NCBI GenBank assembly: GCA_913049565.1
Contig: CAJWZG010000084.1
Coordinates: 1 to 10,149 of the forward strand
Length of the DNA: 10,149 bases
Source: an uncultured Gammaproteobacteria bacterium
Lineage (GTDB): Bacteria; Pseudomonadota; Gammaproteobacteria; Pseudomonadales; Azotimanducaceae_A
Direction: 5' to 3'
Position 1 is the stretch's first letter. Every line of letters starts with the position of its first letter. The position numbers and the translations under genes are program-made. The notes under the pieces were generated by a model, which saw only the letters and a list, made by a program, of their open reading frames with translations, made no database searches and was not told where the DNA came from. This document shows, piece by piece, positions 1-5,945 of the stretch.

Positions 1-130
1 CAGCGATGTTAGAAATAGGTGTTCTCATGGGCGCGCAGCATGCCAGCTTAGACGCGAATTGGAAGCCGTGGGCTCGAATCTAAAGGTGAAATAAATCTCA
101 AATCGGATAACAATTTGCAGATCAAGAAAC

Positions 131-158
131 GTGCTTGCCCGGCTGCCCGTGCAAGCAC
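131..158 (-). terminator. candidate terminator hairpin after the acyl-CoA dehydrogenase gene
   Basis: A perfect 8-bp inverted repeat (GTGCTTGC at 131-138, GCAAGCAC at 151-158) lies 10 bases beyond the stop of the leftward acyl-CoA dehydrogenase gene. Inside it a further CGG/CCG pair (140-142 with 147-149) could extend the stem after one mismatch. In the leftward transcript the stem is followed by GUUUCUUGAU, only moderately U-rich, so intrinsic termination may be weak. The rest of the left edge (1-130) holds no gene I can support. Confidence 0.45.
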
Positions 159-168
159 CGTGACGTTG

Positions 169-1347
169 CTATTCAGGCAAGCCCAATACGCGTTTGGCAA
201 TAATGTTTGCTTGAATCTCGTTGCTGCCGCCGTAGATTGTGGTCGCCTTGGTGTGCAGCCATTCTTCAACGCTGGTCAGCTCGTGCTCGGTAAAGCCCTC
301 ACCTTGAACGCCAAGGCCCTGAAAGCCCATCAGCTCTCGCTTCAACTCTGCGCCATCTTGTTGCAGGGCTGCCCCATACAGCTTGAAGATAGAGGTGGCT
401 GCCCCCGGGGTGCCGGACTTGTTCTCCGCATTTGCGCGTTGCGCCGTCAAACGGAAAGAGGCTCGGTTCATGCTAAGCGTGGTGACCTTTTCGCGTACCG
501 CGGGGTCACTGATACGTCCTGATTCCTCGCCGACATATTTCTTCGCGATATCAGACAGGCTAGTACCTGCTTCGGATGGGCGCGCACCACCGCTCAGGCC
601 GCCAATACCCGAACGCTCGAATTGCAGCAGGCGTTTCCCGACAGTCCAGCCCTTGTTGAGATCCCCCACCAAGTCTTCTTTCGCAGCAACCGCGTTGTCG
701 AGAAATGTTTCGCAGAAGGGCGATGAGCCGGAGATAAGACGAATAGGCTTAACGGTTATGCCTTCCTGATCCATGGGCAGCAGTACAAAGCTGATGCCGT
801 CGTGCTTAGGTGCATCAAAGTCGGTGCGAACTAGTGCGAACATCCAGTCGGCGGTGTAGGCACCAGAGGTCCAAATTTTTTGACCGCTCAGCAGGTAGTG
901 ATCGCCCTTGTCTTCAGCGCGGGTGTTCAGCGCAGCAAGATCAGAGCCTGCGTTGGGCTCCGAGTAACCCTGACACCATTGCAGTTCGCCGCGAATAATC
1001 TTCGGCATGTGACGCTCTTTCTGCGCCTGGGTACCGTACTCCAGCAGAGTCGGCCCGATCATGGTCATTCCCATGCCGGTCAGCGGTGTTCGGGCATTAG
1101 CCTTACCCATCTCTTCGAAGAAGATCTTGGCTTGCTCGGCTGACAGGCCCCCGCCACCAAATTCTGTTGGCCAAGTCGGAGCCGTGTAACCTTTTTCGGC
1201 GCAGCGCTCCAGCCAAAGGGCTACGTCTTTGTCTAGTTCTATCTTAGTGCTGCCGTTTGCTAACTGGCCGGGCCCCTTGGCGCCTTGCGGACAATTTTCG
1301 GCAATCCAGGCACTGACGTCGCTTCGAAACTCGGCTACTTCGCTCAT
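169..1347 (-). CDS. acyl-CoA dehydrogenase family protein
   Basis: This is a 392-residue FAD-dependent acyl-CoA dehydrogenase, the normal length for the family, which oxidises acyl-CoA to the 2,3-enoyl-CoA and passes electrons to an electron-transfer flavoprotein. Visible marks are the flavin/substrate-binding segment YSEPNAGSD (about 128-136), the following KIWTSGA stretch, and the C-terminal IYGGSNEIQ (371-379) with NIIAKRVLG near the end. At the position of the catalytic Glu of medium-chain enzymes (YEGT) there is Gly. Glu244 in LQFERSG lies where isovaleryl- and long-chain-type enzymes carry their base, so it is the likely catalytic residue (inference). I chose the ATG at 1347 because GGGGAA stands four bases before it; a TTG at 1359 is an in-frame alternative that would use up that site. 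The gene is divergent from the thioredoxin/UGSC pair. The acyl substrate is unknown; acyl-CoA dehydrogenases of this general kind occur in fatty acid, steroid and aromatic side-chain catabolism. Confidence 0.93.
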   Translation of the reverse strand: MSEVAEFRSDVSAWIAENCPQGAKGPGQLANGSTKIELDKDVALWLERCAEKGYTAPTWPTEFGGGGLSAEQAKIFFEEMGKANARTPLTGMGMTMIGPTLLEYGTQAQKERHMPKIIRGELQWCQGYSEPNAGSDLAALNTRAEDKGDHYLLSGQKIWTSGAYTADWMFALVRTDFDAPKHDGISFVLLPMDQEGITVKPIRLISGSSPFCETFLDNAVAAKEDLVGDLNKGWTVGKRLLQFERSGIGGLSGGARPSEAGTSLSDIAKKYVGEESGRISDPAVREKVTTLSMNRASFRLTAQRANAENKSGTPGAATSIFKLYGAALQQDGAELKRELMGFQGLGVQGEGFTEHELTSVEEWLHTKATTIYGGSNEIQANIIAKRVLGLPE

Positions 1348-1383
1348 CGGGTTCCCCAAAAGTTTTTCTTGAACAGGTTTAGG

Positions 1384-1412
1384 AATAAAGAGTACTCGGT
1401 ATAGACTGTGAA
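1384..1412 (-). promoter_or_regulatory. candidate sigma-70 promoter for the acyl-CoA dehydrogenase gene
   Basis: On the minus strand TTCACA (1412-1407, 5 of 6 to the -35 consensus) is followed after exactly 17 bases by TTTATT (1389-1384, 4 of 6 to the -10). Transcription would start near 1377 and give a leader of about 30 bases before the ATG at 1347. An 8-bp palindrome GAGTACTC (1390-1397) lies in the spacer. For the rightward genes only a poor candidate is seen (TTTAGG 1378-1383, 16-base gap, TATAGA 1400-1405). Confidence 0.35.
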
Positions 1413-1453
1413 ACTCAACACACCGTTAGTTGTACAAAACTGGGGAGGGCAGT

Positions 1454-3031
1454 GTGGCGACGCGTCTGGCTTATGAGCTTGAGAATTTACAGGGCGACTT
1501 GGTTTCCAGTCCGCAGAATGAAGGCTCGCTTGTCTGTTTTATCAAAGAAGATTGTCCCACCTGCAAAGAGGTTATGCCGGTACTCGATGCTCTTTATGAT
1601 CAGTTCGCCGCGCAGCTGCCGTTGCAGATCATTGGCCAAACTCAAGCAGGCAATGTGGCCCTTGCCAAAGAATTTTCGCCGGCCTTTTCAATACTCGATG
1701 ACAGCACTTTGCAGGTCTCTTTTTCAGCTGACATCGAGACCGTTCCCACGTTGCTTGTGGTGGATGCTGCCGGTCAAGAAACCCAACGGCTGGTTGGGTT
1801 TGTCAACGAAGAGTGGCAGGCATTGGCTTCCCAGCTAGAGTCGGATCTGGGTCTGGATGCCATGGTCTTAGATTGGTCCGCCCTGCCCGATTGGCGGCCC
1901 GGTTGTGGTTCCTTGTCCGTGGATCCAGCGAACGAGCCAAGGCTGCGCGCTATGGCCGAAGGCAGTCCCTTGCGGGCGAGACGGATCAACGTGGGCAGCC
2001 AGGACGATGATGCCGAGTTTATGTTTGATCAAGGCTTCTCCGATGGCTTGCCATTGGTGCCGCCAACGCCAGAGCGCGTATTGGCGATGCTGCAAGGTAG
2101 CCGGCGGGATGCCCAGCAGGTGCTTGGCGAAATGGCCCCCAACATGGGTGTGGTTACCGTAGAGAAGGTGGCAATCAATGCGGTTATGGCCGGGTGCAAG
2201 CCTGAGTATTTGCCGGTTGTCATAGCAGCGACTGAAGCGATCTTGACCGATGACTACAATATCCACGGCGTCATGGCGACCACGATGGGTGCCAGCCCAG
2301 TTTTAGTGGTAAACGGCCCGATTCGCCAGCGCATTGGCATGAACATGGGTCTGGGCGCCTTGGGTCAGGGTAATCGAGCCAATGCCACGATTGGTCGCGC
2401 AGTGCGGCTGGTGATACGCAATATCGGGGGTGCCAAACCCGGCGAGACCGAGCGCTCAACGCTGGGTAACCCGATGAAATTCACCATGTGTTTTGCCGAA
2501 TGGGAAGAGCGCAACCCCTGGTCACCGCTGCATGTAGAAAGAGGCTTTGAGAAAGACGATTCTGTGGTGACGGTGTTTACAATGAGCAGCGGTCCGACAT
2601 TAATCGTGGATCAAGACTCGCGCAGCGCATCGCAGTTGGCAGGTACTCTGGGTCAGGGTTTACAGGCCGTGATGAGCCCGAAAGCCTACTTTGCAACAGA
2701 CTGCTTGCTGGTTGTAGTGCCTGAGCATGTCGATACGCTGATGCGCGATAATTTCAGTAAAGAGAATTTGCGTCAGCGCATACAACAAGTGACAACCAAG
2801 TCGGTGAGAGAGTTAGTTGCAGACGAAAATTCCGGCACGGGCATTAAACCGGAAGTGGCGGCTGCCATGGATGAAGCCAGCTTGAACAAGCTGATGACGA
2901 AGTTTCGGCGTGATGAAGACATTCATATAGTGGTGGCCGGCAGCGAAGCAGGAAAATTTTCGGGCGCATTTCACGGCTGGGTTACCGGCAACGTTGGCTC
3001 GATACCCGTGTCGCGCAAAATTGAAGATTAG
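1454..3031 (+). CDS. thioredoxin-domain protein with large conserved C-terminal domain, UGSC partner
   Basis: This is a 525-residue two-part protein. Residues 1 to about 135 look like a thioredoxin fold: a beta strand (SLVCFI), then the active site C34-P-T-C37 followed by a helix, and VPT at about 97-99, where thioredoxins have their cis-proline. After a linker with CGS at 151-153, about 370 residues form a domain I cannot name. It contains FSDGLPLVPPTPERV (about 195-209), AGCKPEYLP (246-254), a Gly/Asn-rich centre and SSGPTLIVDQDSRSA (about 378-392). Other cysteines are at 28, 248, 345 and 417. No signal peptide or membrane span is seen, so it is probably cytoplasmic. I chose GTG 1454 because GGGGAGGG (1442-1449) stands four bases before it; a TTG at 1430 would add eight residues and put that site inside the gene. 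The UGSC selenoprotein gene follows after 87 bases with no terminator, so the two are probably one operon. The likely role is a disulfide/selenosulfide reductant or partner for it (inference). Confidence 0.85.
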   Translation: MATRLAYELENLQGDLVSSPQNEGSLVCFIKEDCPTCKEVMPVLDALYDQFAAQLPLQIIGQTQAGNVALAKEFSPAFSILDDSTLQVSFSADIETVPTLLVVDAAGQETQRLVGFVNEEWQALASQLESDLGLDAMVLDWSALPDWRPGCGSLSVDPANEPRLRAMAEGSPLRARRINVGSQDDDAEFMFDQGFSDGLPLVPPTPERVLAMLQGSRRDAQQVLGEMAPNMGVVTVEKVAINAVMAGCKPEYLPVVIAATEAILTDDYNIHGVMATTMGASPVLVVNGPIRQRIGMNMGLGALGQGNRANATIGRAVRLVIRNIGGAKPGETERSTLGNPMKFTMCFAEWEERNPWSPLHVERGFEKDDSVVTVFTMSSGPTLIVDQDSRSASQLAGTLGQGLQAVMSPKAYFATDCLLVVVPEHVDTLMRDNFSKENLRQRIQQVTTKSVRELVADENSGTGIKPEVAAAMDEASLNKLMTKFRRDEDIHIVVAGSEAGKFSGAFHGWVTGNVGSIPVSRKIED

Positions 3032-3106
3032 GGCGACAAGTCCATTGCAGATCGATAAAGCTAAGAACCTAGAAAGCGCATAGAAACTAAATAGAAAGAA
3101 CTCAGC

Positions 3107-3113
3107 AAAGGAG
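3107..3113 (+). promoter_or_regulatory. ribosome binding site that sets the UGSC gene start
   Basis: AAAGGAG lies five bases before ATG 3119. An in-frame GTG at 3116 is only two bases away, too close to be used well, so ATG 3119 is preferred. Confidence 0.7.
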
Positions 3114-3118
3114 AAGTG

Positions 3119-3637
3119 ATGACAACGTTGATGGATCCTACCGATGAACGGGTGACGGTTACACGGCAACTCACCCCAAGGCCAAATGCGGTAACGGGCC
3201 GCGTGGCACTTTTGGATATCTCCAAACCCAGAGGCAGCGTGCTGCTAGACCGTTTGGAAGAAGTGCTGGCTAAACAGCTGCCTGGCGTGACGTTAACGCG
3301 CTACGCCAAGCCAACATTCTCGAAGCCTGCGCCCGCCGCGCTGCGCGAGGAGATTCACCAAGATAACGATTTTGTGATCGAAGCGCTGGCTGACTGAGGC
3401 TCTTGTACTACGTGCAGTTTGCATGACACGGTATGGTTTGAGATTCAGGGAACACCAGCAGTTTCTATTGCATCGTCTGAGTTTGTAACAGCGGCAACGG
3501 CGCAAGCCGATGCGTTGGGAATGCCGGACGCCCATCGGGTTTTCGTCCAGCACCCCATTCAAGATGCGACCGATGCTGAAATGCGCGATAAAGCCGAGGT
3601 CATCGTCGATCAAGTGCTGCAAGCGCTGACGGCTTAG
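3119..3637 (+). CDS. UGSC family selenoprotein (TGA 3395-3397 read as selenocysteine)
   Basis: Read with TGA 3395-3397 as selenocysteine, this is one 172-residue protein ending at TAG 3637. The frame is uninterrupted on both sides. The TGA falls in Ala-Asp-Sec-Gly-Ser-Cys-Thr-Thr-Cys, giving Sec93-G-S-C96 and a further C99. This is the defining motif of the UGSC family, whose non-selenium members have CGSC at the same place. The flanks fit too: RVALLDISKP near the start, FSKPAPAALREEI before the site, and SLHDTVWFEIQGTPAV then FVTAA after it. A U-x-x-C pair is a typical redox site that can form a selenosulfide. Without Sec the product would be a 92-residue fragment lacking the active site. 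A SECIS-like hairpin follows the TGA. The preceding thioredoxin-domain gene is the likely co-transcribed partner. The biochemical function of the family is not known to me. No selA, selB, selC or selD lies in the window, so the host must carry them elsewhere. Confidence 0.92.
3409..3433 (+). promoter_or_regulatory. candidate bacterial SECIS element
   Basis: Just inside the coding sequence after the TGA, TACGTG (3409-3414) can pair with CACG+TA (3427-3430, 3432-3433; G3431 bulged). The stem is extended by CA (3415-3416) with TG (3424-3425), leaving A3426 bulged. The apical loop is GUUUGCA (3417-3423), beginning with G-U about 20 bases from the UGA. A G at the start of the loop and that distance match the known pattern for SelB-binding bacterial SECIS elements. 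The folding was done by eye; an alternative GUGC/GCAU stem with loop AGUUU is also possible. Confidence 0.6.
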
Positions 3638-3650
3638 TCGTCTCGTTTTG

Positions 3651-3676
3651 ATAGGCCTCTGTCGGCAGAGGCCTAT
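3651..3676 (+). terminator. strong hairpin after the UGSC gene, probable terminator or RNA-stability element
   Basis: A perfect 11-bp inverted repeat (ATAGGCCTCTG, loop TCGG, CAGAGGCCTAT) begins 14 bases after the UGSC stop codon. The stem is GC-rich and very stable with a four-base loop. The following bases (TGTCACCC) contain no U-tract, and the other strand has none either, so it is not a textbook intrinsic terminator. It may cap and protect the selenoprotein mRNA, or partly terminate before the transporter gene that starts about 30 bases further on. Confidence 0.6.
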
Positions 3677-3706
3677 TGTCACCCGCGCCGTTAGCCCGGT
3701 TGCTGT

Positions 3707-5008
3707 TTGGAAAGTTCATTGGCCATAACCAACGCCCGCAACTCCGAGCCGATCTATTACGGCTACTATCTCGTCGGCGCAGCCTTCATCTCCCAATTCA
3801 TCTCGACGGGAATGTACAGCTATGTGTTGGGTTCCTTTATGGAACCTATGACAGCAGAGCTTGGCTGGAGCCGGGCAGATTTTACCCTAACCCGGACCAT
3901 CGGGCAGATGGTGATGGCGATCGTCGGCATCTATATCGGTTCTCGCGTCGACGCCTATGGCGGGCGAACCATCATGTTTTGCGGCAGTTTGTTGCTGGGT
4001 ATCACGCTGGCAATGACCAGTCAGATTCATACGCTTTGGGCTTGGCTTTTGCTTAACGGTGTCATGGTCACCATTGGCTGCGCCATGTTGGGCAATCTGG
4101 TTGTCAACGTCACTTTGTCGAAGTGGTTTGTGGCTAGACGTGGCATCGTTATCTCCGTTGCAGCCATGGGCGTATCTTTTGGAGGAGTGGTGTTGACGCC
4201 ACTTGCAACCTATTTGGTCGACACTCTCGGGTGGCGAGAGGCGTGGCTATGGTTGGGTTTGTGTGCCACCTGTCTCACTCTGCCTTTGGCTTTGATTATG
4301 CGGCGGGCACCGGAGGATCACGGTCTGCACCCAGACGGACTCACCGCAGCGCAGATCGCCGACGGGCAGGGCGAGCGCGCCAGACTGGAATTCGAAACGT
4401 CTTTTACCCGCACTCAAGCGATACGCACGTTCTCCTTCTATGCCCTAGTGATCGCCTTTGGTTTTTTCTCCATCAATATATTTGTGTTGCTGATTCATAC
4501 AGTGCCGTTTTTGTCTGACGCAGGGCTTACCCGCACTGAAGCGTCTTTTGCGATGTTGGTCGCTTCCATTCCCGCGATGGTAAGCAAACCGTTCTGGGGT
4601 TACTGGATTGATCGGTCGCCGGCCAAGCCGCTGGCTGCTGCATCAGCGGCAGTCACCGGCATCGCTTTGTTTTTGATCGTTTTCTCTGCAGCTTCGGGCA
4701 GCTTCTTTTGGGTTTGCGCGGCCTATGCGGTACTCGGCCTGGGGTGGGGCGGCATGATTCCCATGCAAGAAGTGATTTGGGCGTCATTTTTCGGACGTCG
4801 CTTTTTGGGTTCGATTCGTGGCGCCGCCATGCCTTTCGCTCTGGCGTTGAGCGCCTTAGCTCCGTGGTTAGTCTCCATTTATCGCGATACAATGGGATAC
4901 TACGACGGCTCGCTTCTGATCGTTGCCACACTGAATGTAATGTCTGGCGTGCTGATATTTTTCGCACCGGCGCCGCAGAAAAAGGCAGCGAGCCATCCTG
5001 AAACATAA
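3707..5008 (+). CDS. MFS transporter, monocarboxylate/oxalate-formate antiporter-like
   Basis: This is a 433-residue inner-membrane carrier of the major facilitator superfamily with about 12 hydrophobic spans in two halves and a hydrophilic central loop (about residues 205-240). The loop between spans 2 and 3 carries the MFS signature (GSRVDAYGGR, residues 78-87), and a second-half copy is seen in GYWIDRSPAKPL. GWSRADFTLTRTI after the first span is typical of the oxalate/formate antiporter and monocarboxylate-type carriers, so an organic anion is the likely cargo (inference). The start is unusual. An in-frame TAG at 3692-3694 limits the frame, and no ATG occurs before codon 36, inside the first span. 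Only TTG 3707 or TTG 3719 remain; the latter has GGAAAG (3709-3714) four bases ahead of it and would give 429 residues. It lies just after the UGSC hairpin and 78 bases before the dioxygenase gene, with which it is probably co-transcribed. Confidence 0.88.
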   Translation: MESSLAITNARNSEPIYYGYYLVGAAFISQFISTGMYSYVLGSFMEPMTAELGWSRADFTLTRTIGQMVMAIVGIYIGSRVDAYGGRTIMFCGSLLLGITLAMTSQIHTLWAWLLLNGVMVTIGCAMLGNLVVNVTLSKWFVARRGIVISVAAMGVSFGGVVLTPLATYLVDTLGWREAWLWLGLCATCLTLPLALIMRRAPEDHGLHPDGLTAAQIADGQGERARLEFETSFTRTQAIRTFSFYALVIAFGFFSINIFVLLIHTVPFLSDAGLTRTEASFAMLVASIPAMVSKPFWGYWIDRSPAKPLAAASAAVTGIALFLIVFSAASGSFFWVCAAYAVLGLGWGGMIPMQEVIWASFFGRRFLGSIRGAAMPFALALSALAPWLVSIYRDTMGYYDGSLLIVATLNVMSGVLIFFAPAPQKKAASHPET

Positions 5009-5026
5009 CCTGGCTAGATCGTTATC

Positions 5027-5060
5027 GGGCAAGGGCGAGGGCAAGGATAGTATGAAGGGG
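5027..5060 (+). other. G-tract cluster upstream of the dioxygenase gene
   Basis: In the 78-base gap between the transporter and dioxygenase genes, three GGG runs are spaced by three bases each (5027-5029, 5033-5035, 5039-5041). A GGGG run follows at 5057-5060 after a 15-base loop. On the mRNA-sense strand this could fold as a three-layer G-quadruplex in the dioxygenase leader. It may equally be a purine-rich stretch with no function. No terminator hairpin is seen in this gap. Confidence 0.25.
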
Positions 5061-5086
5061 AAGTTGAAAAGGATGGGGGTATAACC

Positions 5087-5926
5087 ATGGGTCATTCATT
5101 ATCGATTGTCAGTACTGGGGCAGTGGGGGCGCTGGTTGAGAACATTGATCTTGCTCAAGTGACGCCTGATCAGATGCTCGAACTGCAGCAAGCCTTTGCA
5201 GACCATGAGGTGTTGTTTTTCCAGCACCAACAGCTAACGCCGGAAGCACACCTTGCTTTTGCTGAGCGTTGGGGTGAAATCAACGTCAACCGCTTTTTTA
5301 CCCATGTAAACGGCCATCCGTCCATTGCTCAAGTGGTGAAAGAACCCGAGCAGCAGGCCAATATTGGCGGCTACTGGCATACCGATCATTCCTACGATCA
5401 GATCCCAGCGTTGGGTTCGATGCTGCTGGCGAGGCAGGTACCCCCCATCGGTGGTGACACGCTATTCGCCTCTTGTACTAAGGCTTTTGCCAGCCTGTCG
5501 GCAGGCATGCAGCAGACATTGCTATCGCTGCGGGCCGTCCACTCGTCGCGGCATGTCTTTGGTGACCTGTCACCCTACATGGGAGAAATGAAAGGGCGGC
5601 TTGGTAACTCAGATGCTGCGAACCAAGACGCTGTGCACCCGGTGGTGATACGTCATCCGCTGTCAGGCCGGCCGTCGCTTTATGTAAACCCGGGTTTCAC
5701 CCTTCGATTCGAGGGCTGGACTGAAAAGGAATCGGCGCCACTACTGGAGTTCCTATATCAACATATCGGCCGCGCCGAGCACACCATGCGCTTTCAATGG
5801 AGCGAAGGCGCCATGGCCTTCTGGGACAACAGGGCAACCTGGCACTGGGCGGTAAACGACTACCAAGGCAGTCGGCGCGAAATGCACCGCATAACCCTTG
5901 AAGGCGGTAATCTCGACGCAGCCTGA
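5087..5926 (+). CDS. TauD/TfdA family 2-oxoglutarate- and Fe(II)-dependent dioxygenase
   Basis: This 279-residue cytoplasmic enzyme has the full length of the TauD/TfdA family, which couples oxidative decarboxylation of 2-oxoglutarate to hydroxylation of a substrate, often releasing sulfite, or an aldehyde or acid side chain. The iron triad is visible as H98-x-D100 (WHTDHSY) and H253 in the WDNRATWH box (246-253). R268, 15 residues later, matches the Arg that binds 2-oxoglutarate in TauD. The N-terminal VGALVENIDL and DHEVLFFQHQQLTPEAH are also typical. The start ATG at 5087 follows purine-rich sequence with GGGGG (5075-5079). The gene follows the MFS carrier and ends 19 bases before the stop of the convergent epoxide hydrolase. 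A carrier next to such an enzyme suggests that imported substrate is hydroxylated here (inference). Which substrate (taurine, aryloxy acid, alkyl sulfate or other) cannot be decided. Confidence 0.93.
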   Translation: MGHSLSIVSTGAVGALVENIDLAQVTPDQMLELQQAFADHEVLFFQHQQLTPEAHLAFAERWGEINVNRFFTHVNGHPSIAQVVKEPEQQANIGGYWHTDHSYDQIPALGSMLLARQVPPIGGDTLFASCTKAFASLSAGMQQTLLSLRAVHSSRHVFGDLSPYMGEMKGRLGNSDAANQDAVHPVVIRHPLSGRPSLYVNPGFTLRFEGWTEKESAPLLEFLYQHIGRAEHTMRFQWSEGAMAFWDNRATWHWAVNDYQGSRREMHRITLEGGNLDAA

Positions 5927-5945
5927 TCGTCGCAGTACAAGCGAA

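Noticed and set aside
20..85. A tRNA-like stretch with CTCGAATC resembling a T loop (considered as a possible selC)
   Set aside because: The bases beside the loop do not pair, and no acceptor stem or anticodon arm could be built.
104..116. CGGATAACAATTT, identical to part of the lac operator, with a small CAAAT/ATTTG repeat around it
   Set aside because: Only 13 bases match, no lac genes or vector sequence surround it, and it lies downstream of a gene. Chance is the simplest reading.
115..522. Rightward open frame of 135 codons
   Set aside because: It lies antisense to the acyl-CoA dehydrogenase gene, has low-complexity Leu/Ala/Arg content and shows no domain.
3116..3397. A stand-alone 93-residue protein ending at the TGA, plus a separate small protein at 3419-3637
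   Set aside because: The two are in one frame, the join gives the UGSC motif, the second part has no ribosome binding site, and a SECIS-like hairpin follows the TGA.
4653..5006. Leftward open frame of 117 codons
   Set aside because: Antisense to the transporter gene; Arg/Ser-rich, with no recognisable family.
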